Origin: Colwellia maritima
GTDB lineage: Bacteria > Pseudomonadota > Gammaproteobacteria > Enterobacterales > Alteromonadaceae
Assembly (NCBI RefSeq): GCF_022669015.1
Contig: NZ_JAKKSL010000001.1
Location: forward strand, 1,532,059-1,596,058
Reading direction: 5' to 3'
DNA: 64,000 nt
The notes under the pieces are model-generated. The model worked only from the letters and a program-made list of their open reading frames with translations. It was not told the origin of the DNA and made no database searches. Below are positions 25,145 through 37,128 of this stretch, piece by piece (within the stretch, counting starts at the first letter, position 1; each line of letters starts with the position of its first letter). A program made the position numbers and the translations under genes.

Positions 25145-28100
25145 ATGAAAAAACATACATCATTTGCTTTATTTGAACAACAATTGGCTAAAAATATACT
25201 AATTCTTGATGGTGCTATGGGCACTATGATTCAAGCATATAAGTTTGAAGAGCAAGATTTTCGTGGTGAACGTTTTGCTGACTGGCATAGTGATGTAAAG
25301 GGCAATAATGATTTACTCGTGCTTACCCACCAGACATCATTAAAGCAATTCATTTAGAGTACCTTGAAGCAGGTGCGGATATACTTGAAACCAACACATT
25401 CAATGCTACAACGATTGCCATGGCTGATTATGACATGCAAGCTTATAGCGCTGAAATCAATTTAGTTGCAGCGCAAATTGCGCGTGCAGCGGCAGATGAA
25501 TATAATAAAAAAACACCCGAAAAACCACGATTTGTAGCCGGTGTATTAGGGCCAACGAATCGTACTTGTTCTATATCACCAGATGTTAACGATCCAAACT
25601 TTTCGTAATGTCACCTTTGATGAATTAAAAGAAGCTTATGTTGAATCAACAACTGCCTTAATTAAAGGTGGTTCAGATCTTATTTTGATTGAAACGATTT
25701 TCGACACATTAAATGCAAAAGCGGCGATTTTTGCGGTAGAAACTGTATTTGATAATCTTGGAATTAGATTACCAGTAATGATATCAGGTACTATTACTGA
25801 TGCGTCTGGTCGAACGTTGTCAGGTCAAACTACAGAAGCATTTTATAATTCTTTACGTCATGCAAAACCAGTTTCTTTCGGTTTAAACTGTGCACTAGGC
25901 CCGGTTGAATTACGCCAATATGTAGAAGAGTTGAGTCGAATTTGTGATGTTGCTGTTTCTGCTCACCCCAATGCCGGTCTACCTAATGCTTTTGGTGAAT
26001 ATGATTTTACCGTTGCAGACATGAATACTCATGTGAGTGAATGGGCAAGCTCAGGCTTTTTAAATATTATTGGTGGCTGTTGTGGTACCACGCCGGCTCA
26101 TATTAAAGGGATGGCCGATTCGGTAGCTAAACTTAAGCCGCGTGAAATTGCACCTAGAAAAGTTGCTTGTCGTTTATCAGGACTCGAAGCGTTAACTATT
26201 GATGAAGATTCTTTATTTGTAAACGTTGGTGAGCGTACTAATGTTACAGGCTCTGCTATGTTTAAACGTTTGATCAAAGAAGAAAACTACGATCAAGCTA
26301 TTGCGGTTGCCTTGCAGCAAGTGGAAAACGGTGCACAGATTATTGATATCAATATGGATGAAGGCATGCCGGATTCGAAAAGTGCCATGGTGCGCTTTTT
26401 AAATCTTATTGCAGGTGAGCCTGATATTGCTAAAGTGCCAATTATGATTGACTCCTCTAAATGGGAGATTATTGAAGCAGGATTACAATGCATTCAAGGT
26501 AAAGGTATCGTTAATTCTATTAGCTTAAAAGAGGGGGAAGATAACTTCCGTCATCAAGCAGAATTATTACGTCGTTATGGTGCTGCGGTTATCGTGATGG
26601 CATTTGATGAAGATGGCCAAGCCGATACACGAAAAAGAAAGTATGAAATATGTCATCGTGCCTATCATATATTGGTTGATGAAATAGGTTACCCGGCAGA
26701 GGACATCATTTTTGATCCTAATATTTTTGCTGTTGCTACAGGCATTGACGAACATAACAATTATGCGGTTGATTTTATTGAAGCCGTAGCTGACATCAAG
26801 CAGAATTTACCTTATGCGATGATTTCTGGTGGAGTTTCAAATGTGTCATTTTCGTTTCGTGGTAATAACCCCGTTCGAGAAGCTATTCACGCTGTGTTTT
26901 TATATCACGCCATAAAAAATGGTATGGATATGGGAATAGTTAACGCCGGGCAATTAGCCATCTATTCAGATATACCCGATAAATTGCGTCTTGCTGTTGA
27001 AGATGTTATTCAAAATAATGATGATGGAGCAACTGAGCGCTTGTTGGATATTGCACAAGAATATCAAGGGCAAGCCGGAGGGCAGGCATCAAAAACTGAT
27101 TTAACTTGGCGAGAACTACCTATCAACGAACGTTTAGCACATGCGTTAGTTAAAGGTATTAATGAATTTATCATTGAAGATACAGAAGAAGCGCGCCTAT
27201 TTGCAGATCGCCCACTTGATGTGATTGAAGGACCACTCATGGATGGCATGAATGTCGTGGGTGATTTGTTCGGTCGGAGAAATGTTTTTACCGCAGGTAG
27301 TGAAATCTGCACGTGTAATGAAACAAGCAGTAGCACACTTAAACCCCTTTATTGAAGCAGAAAAAACAGAAGCTAGCTCGAACGGAAAAGTCTTATTAGC
27401 AACCGTTAAAGGTGATGTTCATGATATAGGAAAGAACATTGTTGGTGTGGTCTTACAATGTAATAACTATGAAATAATCGACCTTGGCGTGATGGTTTCC
27501 TGTGAAGATATATTAAGGGTAGCTAAAGAAGAGAATGTAGATATTATAGGTTTATCGGGCCTGATAACCCCTCTCTGGATGAAATGGTTCATGTAGCGAA
27601 AGAAATGAAACGACAAGGCTTTGAATTACCTTTGTTAATTGGTGGTGCAACTACTTCAAAAGCACATACTGCAGTTAAAATTGAACCTCAATATGACCAA
27701 CCTGTTGTGTATGTTTCCAATGCATCGCGTGCTGTTTCTGTTGTAAGCAAATTGTTGTCTGATGAGCATAAAGCCAAATTTTTTGCTAGCACTAAAGAAG
27801 AATATGAACGTGTTCGTGCTCGTCATTATAAAAAAGGTCCTCGCTCAAGTTTAATTAGTATAGAAGATGCTCGTGCTAATGCTACAAAAGTTGATTTTGA
27901 TGATTATACGCCGAAAAAACCGAATAAACTTGGTGTTACTGTACTGGAAAACCTTGACCTCAATGAGGTGAGAAAATATATCGATTGGACACCTTTTTTT
28001 ACTACATGGCAATTATCAGGTAAATACCCGCTTATCTTAAAGCATGAAGTGATTGGTGAAGAAGCGAGAAAGTTGTTTGAAGATGCTAATAATATGATAG

Positions 28101-28848
28101 ATGATGTTATTAATAACAACAAAATTACAGCGAAAGCTGTATTTGGCTTATTTCCGGCCGAATAGCGATATTGACGACATTGAAGTTTATAGCACTAATG
28201 ATGGGAATGAAGATCGTACTCAGACCTTAATGAGATTACAGCAGCTTCGTCAACAAAGTAAGAAACCCTCAAAACAATTTAATCGTTGTTTATCCGATTA
28301 TGTTGCACCTAAAGGATCTGGCGTAAATGATTACATTGGTGCCTTTGCTGTTTCATCAGGTTTTGGTGTGGACGAATTAGTTAAGGCATATGACGCCAAG
28401 CATGACACTTATAATTTGATTCTTATTAAAGCCGTTGCCGATAGGTTAGCGGAAGCCAGTGCAGAGTATCTTCATGAAAAAGTACGTAAAGAATACTGGG
28501 GTTATGCTCCTGATGAGGCTTTAGATAATGATGCGCTGATTCGAGAGCGCTATCAAGGTATACGTCGGAAGACCAGGTTACCCTGCTTGTCCTGAACATA
28601 CTGAAAAAGGTTTATTGTGGGAGTTGCTTAACGTCGAAGAAAATATTGGTATGAAGTTGACATCAAGTTATGCCATGTGGCCTGGAGCAGCAGTTAGCGG
28701 TTGGTATTTTTCTCATCCTGAATCAAAGTATTTTGCTGTAGCTAAATTAGCGAAGGATCAAGTATTAGATTACGCAGCGCGTAAGGGGATGACTATAGAG
28801 CAAGCAGAACGTTGGTTATCCGCTAATTTAGATTATGAACCGGAATAG
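25145..28848 (+). CDS. metH: Cobalamin-dependent methionine synthase MetH (six frameshifts)
   Basis: Transfers methyl from methyl-THF via cobalamin to homocysteine. All four modules are present in order. The homocysteine domain carries zinc cysteines in FGLNCALG and [10 protein letters not shown]. The pterin domain includes [16 protein letters not shown]. The B12 domain has [13 protein letters not shown], whose His ligates cobalt. The AdoMet-reactivation domain ends in [16 protein letters not shown] sequence, then [12 protein letters not shown]. The frame changes near 25340, 25603, 27275, 27575, 28157 and 28575. One (CTTTTCG for CTTTCG) is a homopolymer change. A total of ~1230 codons equals the family length, so the gene was probably intact in the organism. 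An AGGAAA lies before ATG 25145. Confidence 0.93.
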
Positions 28849-28911
28849 CACTAACCATTAACTTAACCAGAGCTCATATTAGTTAAACTGCCTATTTTAT
28901 CTCTGTACAAA

Positions 28912-28951
28912 TAGCGTTGCGAAAATCGATTGAAAACGTGTTTTCGCAACG
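28912..28951. terminator. Hairpin between the converging metH and the peptidase gene
   Basis: CGTTGCGAAAA ... TTTTCGCAACG, an 11-bp perfect stem with a long loop. It has little T tail on either side. Confidence 0.5.
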
Positions 28952-28963
28952 TATTATTCTTAC

Positions 28964-31273
28964 TTAATACTTAAAATGCCTATCAAAAAAACTCATGATA
29001 GTATTATTTAAGTGAACTTTAACCGCTTTACCTCGCATACTATGCTTACTACCAGGGTAAGTCATTAATTCAAATAGTTTATTTTCATCTTGTAGTGCTT
29101 TAATTAACTTTGTGGTGTTAGTGAACAGCACATTATCATCAGCCATACCATGATAAACCAACAGTGGATTTTTTAAGTTTGTAATATAAGGAAATACACT
29201 GGATTGTTCATAGCCATCAGTATTAGCTTTAGGGTGGTTTAGGTAACGCTCAGTGTAATGCGTGTCATAGAGTAACCAGTCGGTCACTGGCGCACCACTA
29301 ACTGCTGCTTTGAAATAATCACCTGCTTTAAATAGCGTCATTAATGCCATATAGCCGCCGTACGAGTGACCAAAAATGCCAATTTTATCTTTATCTACAT
29401 AAGGTAAAGTGTGAAGATATTTAACACCTGTGATTTGGTCGTCTACTTCAACTTGCCCTAGTTTTTCATAAATTGAAAATTCAAACTCGGTACCCCGATA
29501 GTTAGAACCTCTATTGTCTAATTGAAAAACGATATAGCCCTGTTGGAGCATATATTGAGTCATGTCGGCACCTTGCCAAGTATTTTTTACTAACTGAGCA
29601 TGTGGACCACCGTATACGTTAACAACGACAGGGTATTTTTTACCGGGTACCATATTATTAGGTTTATAAAGTTTATAATAAAGCGTTGCTTTGCCATCGT
29701 CAGACGTTAATGTACCAAATCGGGGTTGGATTAAATCAGCGTAATAGGGAAAAATGGGGTGTTCCTCATTGATCTTATTTTCTGCTAACCATGTTATATG
29801 CTCGCCATCGATTTTGTGTAAACTGACTTGTTTTGGCGTAGAAATATTCGAGAAACTATCTATATAGGTTTTACTATTTTTACTAAAGTTGATGCTATGA
29901 AAGCCATTACGCTTACTTATTCTAGCAACGTGCTCAGGTGATTTAGTGTTTAATGGAACACGATATAAATGGCGCTCTAATGGTGTGTCGGCACGACCAG
30001 TAAAATAAATTAAGCCATTTTTTTCATCTACATGTTCTATTGAATCAACAACCCATTTACCTTTAGTTAGTTGATTGATTAATTCACCATCATTGTTGAA
30101 GTGATACAAATGTTTGAAGCCATCACGTTCTGAAGCCCAAATAAATGATTGGCTATTCTTTAAAAAATAAAGATCGTGGTGTAAATTTAGCCAATGTGTT
30201 GAATGTTCAGTGAGTAGCGTTTTTTGTTTGCGTTTTTTAAGGTTATAGGTTTTTAATTTTAACGTTTTTTGATCGCGGCTTTGCCATTGATATGAGAGGT
30301 TTTTACTGTCAGGCAACCATTTTACGCGAGGTAAATAAAAGTCATTTTTATTACCGTTTGATGTGCCGCCTCTGGCATCATCAAGCTCAACAAAACGTAC
30401 CTTTTTGCCTTTTATATCCGTTACTGCTAATTGTATTGTAACGTTGTTAGTGCCTGTGGCAGGGTAGCGTTGTTCAATTAGTTCTATTTTTTCAGCGTAT
30501 ATTTCATTGCGAATAACTGTTTTTACAGGTGTTTCATCTACACGTAGAAAAGCAATGTGCTTCTCATCAGGCGACCACCAATAGCCAGTCATTCTGTCCA
30601 TTTCTTCTTGGGCAACAAACTCACTCATGCCATTTTTGATGGTTCCTGCACCATCTTTGGTCAATTGTGTTTCGTTACCATTTTTAATATTGAGCACAAA
30701 AATATTTTGGTTGCGAATAAATGATACATAATTACCCTTGGGCGAAAATTTTATATCCGTTTCAAATTCGTCGGTCTCGGTCAAACGCTTAGCGTTTTTA
30801 TTGGCTAGATTATAATAATAAATGTCGCCATTTAAAGGAAATAGCAGGGCAGAACCATCGTTTGAAAACTTGTATTCCATGATACCAAAACCATAAACAC
30901 GTTGTCGTTCACGTCTTGCTTTTTCTTCATCAGAAAGAATTTCTGTACCACTAAATAAATCTTGAGAATCTACTAATAGCTTGTTTTCTTTGCTTGATAG
31001 GTTGTACTCCCATAAATCGTAACGGTTTAAGTCTTCGCTTTTGCCTTGTAAATAGGTTACTCGTGAGCCGTCAGGTGAAAATTTTAAAGATTTAGGTGTT
31101 TGTCCATTCAATGAGGGGGAACTGTATATCCGGTCTATCGTTAATGGGCTGTTTTTGATTGTTTTCATTTTAGATGCTAGTTGCTCTATTGCCTGGGATG
31201 CTGTGCTAAAAAATAGCACTGAGCAAATCACAGAAGTGGCAATAATGCCAGTTCGTTTGAAGTTATTTTTCAT
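28964..31273 (-). CDS. Prolyl oligopeptidase-family dipeptidyl-peptidase IV
   Basis: Secreted or periplasmic serine peptidase that removes N-terminal X-Pro dipeptides (DPP-IV family S9B). 769 residues. The N-terminal signal segment (TGIIATSVICSVLFFSTASQA) is followed by a DPPIV_N beta-propeller; FVAQEEMDRMTGYWWSPDE contains the Glu motif that binds the substrate N-terminus. The C-terminal hydrolase has the nucleophile GHSYGGYMALM, Asp in HGMADDNVLF and His in YPGSKHSMRGKA. Monocistronic by context. It suits a protein-degrading marine heterotroph. Confidence 0.92.
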   Translation of the reverse strand: MKNNFKRTGIIATSVICSVLFFSTASQAIEQLASKMKTIKNSPLTIDRIYSSPSLNGQTPKSLKFSPDGSRVTYLQGKSEDLNRYDLWEYNLSSKENKLLVDSQDLFSGTEILSDEEKARRERQRVYGFGIMEYKFSNDGSALLFPLNGDIYYYNLANKNAKRLTETDEFETDIKFSPKGNYVSFIRNQNIFVLNIKNGNETQLTKDGAGTIKNGMSEFVAQEEMDRMTGYWWSPDEKHIAFLRVDETPVKTVIRNEIYAEKIELIEQRYPATGTNNVTIQLAVTDIKGKKVRFVELDDARGGTSNGNKNDFYLPRVKWLPDSKNLSYQWQSRDQKTLKLKTYNLKKRKQKTLLTEHSTHWLNLHHDLYFLKNSQSFIWASERDGFKHLYHFNNDGELINQLTKGKWVVDSIEHVDEKNGLIYFTGRADTPLERHLYRVPLNTKSPEHVARISKRNGFHSINFSKNSKTYIDSFSNISTPKQVSLHKIDGEHITWLAENKINEEHPIFPYYADLIQPRFGTLTSDDGKATLYYKLYKPNNMVPGKKYPVVVNVYGGPHAQLVKNTWQGADMTQYMLQQGYIVFQLDNRGSNYRGTEFEFSIYEKLGQVEVDDQITGVKYLHTLPYVDKDKIGIFGHSYGGYMALMTLFKAGDYFKAAVSGAPVTDWLLYDTHYTERYLNHPKANTDGYEQSSVFPYITNLKNPLLVYHGMADDNVLFTNTTKLIKALQDENKLFELMTYPGSKHSMRGKAVKVHLNNTIMSFFDRHFKY

Positions 31274-31344
31274 CTGTAAACCATATTAAATTGTTATCAA
31301 AGTAAATTTGAAACATGTAAAAAAAACGGTGTATTGCTAAATGC

Positions 31345-32716
31345 TTATATCACCTCTAATGCTTCGCTTAATTTTTTTATGCCAATTACTTCCATCCCTT
31401 TTATTGGTTCTTTGGGCATGTTATTAAAGGGAACGATTGCGCGCTTAAAGCCATGTTTCGCTGCTTCATTGATACGCTCTTGGCCACTTGGTACCGGTCG
31501 AATTTCGCCAGAAAGGCCTACTTCGCCAAAAATTACCAAGTCTTGTGGTAACGCATTATCTTTAAAGCTTGAAACTAATGCAAGGATCAAGGCTAAATCA
31601 ATACTCGTTTCAGTGACTTTAATACCCCCTACCACATTAACAAAAACATCTTGGTCATTGAGCTGTAACCCGCCATGTCGGTGTAATATGGCAAGCAGCA
31701 TTGATAATCTGTTTTGGTCTGCACCCACGGCAACGCGGCGTGGATTCCCCAATGCTGAATGGTCGACTAAAGCTTGAATTTCAACTAATAAAGGCCGCGT
31801 ACCTTCCCATAACACCATGACAACACTGCCGCCGGTTTGCTCTTCTGTTCTGCTTAAGAAAATAGCCGACGGGTTTTTCACTTCTTTTAAGCCAGAGCCC
31901 GTCATAGCAAACACACCTAACTCATTTACTGCGCCAAAGCGGTTTTTATTGCCTCGTAGCGTTCTATAGCGGGAATCTGTACTCCCTTCAAGCATGATAG
32001 AGCAATCAATACAATGTTCTAATACTTTAGGTCCTGCAAGTGAACCATCTTTTGTTACGTGCCCAACCAATAATATAGCAACATGATATTGTTTGGCAAA
32101 CCGCGTCAAATAAGCGGCACTTTCCCTGACTTGTGACACACTACCAGGGGCAGATTGTATATCGCTCATGTGCATGACTTGAATAGAGTCGATAACGATA
32201 ATTTTGGGTTGTTCTTTCAATGCAATATGGCAAATGTTTTCCACACTGGTTTCTGAAAGCATTTTTAATTTATCAGTAGGTAGAGCTAAGCGTTTAGCTC
32301 GCATGGCAACTTGCTGAAGTGACTCTTCACCTGTGATATATAGAGCAGGCATGTTAGTTGCCAAGGTACACATGGTTTGTAAAAGTAAGGTGCTTTTACC
32401 TGCGCCAGGTTCTCCGCCAATTAAAATAGCACTGCCTGGCACAATACCGCCACCAAGAACTCGGTCAAATTCGGCAAAGCCAGAAGAAAAGCGCGGTAAG
32501 TCAGCTAAGTCGATAGTGTCAAGTGTTTGTACTGTTGACTCATTTTGATGCGCTGCACCAAGCAAACCCTGCAAAGTTACCACCACGAGCGGGTAGCTTT
32601 GCTTGCCTGAATTCGGAAATAGTATTCCATGCTTTACAGTCAGTACATTGTCCTAGCCAACGTGAATACTCTGAGCCACAGTCAGTACAGACATAAGAGG
32701 CTTTAGCTTTTGCCAT
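31345..32716 (-). CDS. radA: DNA repair protein RadA/Sms (one frameshift near the N-terminus)
   Basis: RecA-like branch-migration ATPase. The N-terminal zinc ribbon starts at ATG 32716 (AKASYVCTDCGSEYSRWLGQ, then CTDCKAWNT). The frame shifts near 32583 (CGTGGTGGTAAC region), after which the protein runs intact to 31345. Walker A is GGEPGAGKSTLL and the RadA signature is RGNKNRFG. The C-terminal Lon-like domain has GGIKVTETSIDLALILAL and FGEVGLSGEIRPV. About 457 codons, as in E. coli. Convergent with the peptidase gene upstream and divergent from the PilZ gene. Confidence 0.92.
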
Positions 32717-32927
32717 AGGTTTCCTTTATTATCTTTTTATTTTAGGTGCAAAAATTGCATTGTTATTTATAATAGTTGAATAAACGGCACCATTTACTTG
32801 TTTGATTAGCGATTAAATACAATAACTATATTTAAAGTGTTTAAATTGTGTAAATTATCATGCTATAAATGCTATATGATAGCGCATTAATACTTTATTC
32901 AAAAAATAAAGACAAAAATTATATTCC

Positions 32928-35378
32928 ATGACCACAGATTTCTCAAAACATCAAAAAATAATTGATAGCTTTCGTGGCGAAGTAAATAAGCCAAGTTTTG
33001 ATATTAAGTTTACGCAAAGCACTAAGCATATACCTAAAACAGAACGATTCTTATTAAAAATGGAATTGAAGCGGTTGGCGAGTGTTTGTTACCGGTGTAT
33101 TGATTTACGAGGCTTGGTCGACGGCGAATGTAAAATATATGAACACAATGGGCAAAGTCATTTTATGGATGACATTGCCATTAGTGTATTTGAAGAGCAA
33201 GTTGAAATTCATAATGGATATACTTTTGGTGTTTATGAAGAATTAAAAAATACTAAAAACAATTTTCGGTTGATTTTCGAAAATGAAAAAAATCATATAG
33301 AGCAGGCTAAATCACCGAAAAAAATTATTGAGTCTGTTGATAAAACACAAGATAAAATTCAGTACCCTGTTGCTATATTTCCGCTCAATCAGTATCAAGA
33401 TCGAATAGAAGAACGGATGAACTTTGTTTCTTCTTTAGAGGCAACATTAGAAAATAACCAAAAAAAATCCATTAGTAGTATTGATATCAGCGTACAAGGT
33501 ATAAAATTTCGCATTAGCAGTAAAGATCCCTTGTATATAGATCAAAATATAACAATACACTTCAAAGGACTTGAGAGTGAGTTTCAGTTTTCCAAAGGCG
33601 AAATGTTTACATATCAGGTAAAAAACATTTATCGTGATGACAATACACAGTTAGTTGGCTGTCAACGCATAGTGGTTGGTGATAATGACCCATTTCAGCG
33701 ATTTTTATCGGGCTATATTCAAGGGAATAAACGCCGCTATAAAATTAACTTAGAAAACACTATCTCAGCAGTGCAATCTAGAAGCTTTGAACAATATGTT
33801 TTACCGACCATCAATGAATTACCTATATATTTTGAGCGTGTTGGGGAGCGTATTCTCCCTCGTTACGTGTTAACAACCAATAACAATCATTCAGTTTTTC
33901 AATATTGGCAAGATGAAAATAATGAATCGAATCTTCATTTTTTAGTCAATGAAGCACGCATTGCCCGATTAATAAAAAAGTACAAGCAAGGTAAGTCGTT
34001 GCGGGTTTATAGTTTTGTACATCAGAATCAAGGTAAATTTTTCTTCTATAGTATTGATGAAGAACAGTTGCTTAAGACAAGTGATTTTTCTCCTTCATTT
34101 CTAACTTTTGCGGCGAAGAAGAGCTCATTTAAAGTTACAAAGTTAACTTATTATGATGTTAATACGTTAAATATACACTCTCCTTTTGCGTTGTCTGGCA
34201 CCTTAGAAGCGAAAAAGCAGTTTATAAATTTACCACCGTCAGACGACGTAATTGACTGTATTAATTCGTTGCCTTTCGCTGTTGTGGCAACTGATATAAC
34301 CCATAAAACCTCTGTCGAGCTATACCAAGAATTTTCAGATATTCAAATAGACGTAACTAAATTTAAGAAATTTGGTCATAAACGTTTAACTGATAAAGTT
34401 GTGGTTGATAGGTTAGGTGTCACTTATAAAAATCAACGGCAAGAGCCGAGATTCATTTATAGCACCCCCGTTTTGATGGAATCTAATGGTCTACAATGGC
34501 AAGGTAATTCGATTGATTTTTCTACATTAGGATTAAAGGCCGAAACAGAGAAATCAGTTACATTGTTTGTTGGTGATGTTGTTTATATAACCTTTCCTAA
34601 CTTGCAAAAAATCACCTCATCTTATGAATTGAAAAAGTTACCTTATGAAGTGGTGAAAATTGATGATAAAAAAACGACCATTAACCTTCGGGTCTATGTT
34701 AAAGCGCATCAACATGTGGGGCGTTCATTCTTTAAGTTACTGATTGATAAAAATAAAAATAAATTAACTACTGATGAATATACATTTTTAGTGCCTGGTT
34801 TAGCCGAGGCATTGAGAACCAATTATGCTCAAAACTTACAAGTGCCAACGCTAATTGTTCAAACTAGTGGTAGTCGATATAAAATTGAAGCATTGGTTAG
34901 TAATGATAAGGGCAATGACTTTTTACAAAAACTGCATAGCTTAAGCGATAGAAAAAATTTCTATAACTTTTATCCGTTGCTGACTAAACTTTATAAGGAT
35001 AACTTTCTTGAATCGTGTTTAAAACGTTTGCTCACCCATAAAGAACCTATAACTGAAATATTATATATATCAATGGGTAAGGATTTAAAAAACATAAAAA
35101 CAAGTGTTAATGTTAAATCTGATAATGAATTAAATACACCAGAGTTAAGACGATTTTTTATAAGAAAAGCAATAACTAATGGCAGTTTTTTTAGTTTTCA
35201 GTTAAAAATATCGCGCACTAATAAGCCTGATATAGAATACTTAAATACTGAGCTAAGCTATATTAGTGCGTACGCTATTCATCGCAGTAAGCAGATAGAA
35301 CAGGATATTTGGAGCGTTGTTGCGTCAGTTCAATATGTAGATATCACTGATGAAGTTTTATTTAGTCACGGGTTATAA
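32928..35378 (+). CDS. Large protein with two PilZ-like regions
   Basis: 816 residues with no signal peptide or membrane segment. The region around residues 170-270 (SIDISVQGIKFRISSKDPL, later YIQGNKRRYKINLEN) resembles a PilZ-type beta barrel. A second, clearer PilZ region near 500-610 contains RQEPRFIY followed by GNSIDFSTLGLKAETE, the arginine and [D/N]xSxxG pattern of c-di-GMP binders. The rest is unassigned. The radA-PilZ-serB neighbourhood is, as far as I know, seen in related marine gammaproteobacteria. Likely a c-di-GMP receptor; the effector step is unknown. Confidence 0.7.
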   Translation: MTTDFSKHQKIIDSFRGEVNKPSFDIKFTQSTKHIPKTERFLLKMELKRLASVCYRCIDLRGLVDGECKIYEHNGQSHFMDDIAISVFEEQVEIHNGYTFGVYEELKNTKNNFRLIFENEKNHIEQAKSPKKIIESVDKTQDKIQYPVAIFPLNQYQDRIEERMNFVSSLEATLENNQKKSISSIDISVQGIKFRISSKDPLYIDQNITIHFKGLESEFQFSKGEMFTYQVKNIYRDDNTQLVGCQRIVVGDNDPFQRFLSGYIQGNKRRYKINLENTISAVQSRSFEQYVLPTINELPIYFERVGERILPRYVLTTNNNHSVFQYWQDENNESNLHFLVNEARIARLIKKYKQGKSLRVYSFVHQNQGKFFFYSIDEEQLLKTSDFSPSFLTFAAKKSSFKVTKLTYYDVNTLNIHSPFALSGTLEAKKQFINLPPSDDVIDCINSLPFAVVATDITHKTSVELYQEFSDIQIDVTKFKKFGHKRLTDKVVVDRLGVTYKNQRQEPRFIYSTPVLMESNGLQWQGNSIDFSTLGLKAETEKSVTLFVGDVVYITFPNLQKITSSYELKKLPYEVVKIDDKKTTINLRVYVKAHQHVGRSFFKLLIDKNKNKLTTDEYTFLVPGLAEALRTNYAQNLQVPTLIVQTSGSRYKIEALVSNDKGNDFLQKLHSLSDRKNFYNFYPLLTKLYKDNFLESCLKRLLTHKEPITEILYISMGKDLKNIKTSVNVKSDNELNTPELRRFFIRKAITNGSFFSFQLKISRTNKPDIEYLNTELSYISAYAIHRSKQIEQDIWSVVASVQYVDITDEVLFSHGL

Positions 35379-35386
35379 AGTCTTTG

Positions 35387-36406
35387 CTAAGCTAACCAAT
35401 GCAGTAAACAGTCTAACCCTTGATAATTAATGCTACTGTCGGCCTGGGCTAATACGATGGGTTTGGCATGAAATGCAACACCAAAGCCGGCCGCTGCCAT
35501 CATGACTAGATCATTAGCACCATCACCCATAGCGACAGTTTGTGAAGCGGGGATATTATATTTTGATGCTAATAAGGCTAATGAGTCAGCTTTTACTTGT
35601 GCGTCGACAACATTGCCTATGACTTTTCCAGTTAATTTGCCATTTTTGATTTCCAAAACGTTCGCAAAAGCTGCATCTAGCGTTAACATGTCTTTAAGGT
35701 GGTCGGCAAAATATGTAAAACCGCCTGATGCGATAGCGATTCGCCAGTTGTGTCGTTTCAGCTCACTTATTAGCGTTTTTAAACCTGTCATTAACGGAAT
35801 GTTTTTCGCTACATCAATAAGAATTTGTTCAGGTGCATTCTCTAGCGTAGCAACACGTTGATGTAAGCTCTGTGCAAAATCTAACTTACCTTGCATAGCT
35901 AACTCTGTTACAGCTGATACTTGCTCACCTACACCGGCTAATTTAGCAATTTCATCAATACATTCAATTTCAATGGTGGTTGAATCCATATCCATTACAA
36001 GTAAGCCGGGTTCATTAAGTTTTGGGGCATCTTGAATTAATGCTGCTTCTATTTTCTTGGCTAGGGTAAAGTCAGCAAGTGCTTTGCGAGCTTTGATGAA
36101 GTCTTCGCAGCTTATACAGAAACGGTAACTTGTTTGATTGTTTCGGGTGTTGATTGCGAGCAAAGCATCAATAGTTAAGTGGCATTTTTCTTGTAAGGTA
36201 AGTAAATTTTCTAATGATAAATCATCAAAAACCACTAACGTTTGTTGTGTCATGTGAACAGAGATATTTTCATCGATTGTTAGGTGTTCTTTATTTATCG
36301 TAAAACTAGCAGGAAAATTACTTGGAATAGGGTGTTGTTCAAAGTGATTTTTAAGTGATAAGGATAATATGTTAGCAGAAAATAATACATTAGTAGAAAA
36401 AGACAC
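35387..36406 (-). CDS. serB: Phosphoserine phosphatase
   Basis: Last step of serine synthesis. 339 residues, GTG start. An N-terminal ACT-like region of about 120 residues is followed by the HAD phosphatase. Motif I is VMDMDSTTIEIECIDEIA (nucleophile and acid Asp), motif II IAIASGGFTYF, and motif III/IV GDGANDLVMMAAAGFGVAFH. Divergent from the Smp-family gene, the arrangement of serB and ytjB (smp) in E. coli. Confidence 0.95.
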   Translation of the reverse strand: MSFSTNVLFSANILSLSLKNHFEQHPIPSNFPASFTINKEHLTIDENISVHMTQQTLVVFDDLSLENLLTLQEKCHLTIDALLAINTRNNQTSYRFCISCEDFIKARKALADFTLAKKIEAALIQDAPKLNEPGLLVMDMDSTTIEIECIDEIAKLAGVGEQVSAVTELAMQGKLDFAQSLHQRVATLENAPEQILIDVAKNIPLMTGLKTLISELKRHNWRIAIASGGFTYFADHLKDMLTLDAAFANVLEIKNGKLTGKVIGNVVDAQVKADSLALLASKYNIPASQTVAMGDGANDLVMMAAAGFGVAFHAKPIVLAQADSSINYQGLDCLLHWLA

Positions 36407-36453
36407 GTTAACTCTCTATTATAAGTGCATATATACCTGCACGTTTATGATGA

Positions 36454-37128
36454 ATGAATATGATGAATAAATTAGAACAGCCTTTATACCCTAAAATATC
36501 GTCAATTTATAATAAAATTCTGCAATTAGTTAGTGCAATTTTGCTTATAGTCATGTTATTGGTCTTTTTAGTGGTTAATACAGAAAAAAACACTCAAGTG
36601 TTAGAAGAACATTTTGAGCATATTGCGGATAAATTCTTACAGCAAACAATTTCCGGTATTTCGATATTGTTAACTGCACATCAATCCTCAATCAGTGACA
36701 AAGAGCGAGAGGCTCAGTTGCAGTCTTATTTAAATAGAATTGCCGAGGCTGATTTTATTAAACAAGTTCATTTATATGATGAAACAGGCTTGCTCATGCT
36801 CAAGTCTGCCTATGGTGGTGAAGCAAGCTCCACAATTAAAATGCTTTATGGTATTGATGAAAGTTTAAAAACTTTGAATAAAAGTAATCAATATGTGCCG
36901 TTTATTAAAGAAATCCGTCATGAAAAATTATTAGGGTATGTTCGAATAACTATCGAAAAATCTTATCTAACATCAGAATTGGCTAAGAATAATCGTGATA
37001 GTCAGACGTCTTATCGTTTATTATTTATTGTTGCGGGTTTAATTGGTTTTTTATTGACCCGAGGTTTTAACCGCTTCAGTCGACAAGGTTATAGAGCACC
37101 CGCAATATTGCCATTAGCTAAAAAATAA
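36454..37128 (+). CDS. Smp-family (YtjB/AhpA-like) membrane protein
   Basis: 224 residues with an N-terminal membrane helix (LVSAILLIVMLLVFLVV), a periplasmic domain of about 140 residues and a second helix near residue 190 (LLFIVAGLIGFLL). The layout and its position divergent from serB match the E. coli Smp/YtjB family. Molecular function is poorly defined. The 3' end overlaps the end of tatD on the other strand. Confidence 0.75.
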   Translation: MNMMNKLEQPLYPKISSIYNKILQLVSAILLIVMLLVFLVVNTEKNTQVLEEHFEHIADKFLQQTISGISILLTAHQSSISDKEREAQLQSYLNRIAEADFIKQVHLYDETGLLMLKSAYGGEASSTIKMLYGIDESLKTLNKSNQYVPFIKEIRHEKLLGYVRITIEKSYLTSELAKNNRDSQTSYRLLFIVAGLIGFLLTRGFNRFSRQGYRAPAILPLAKK

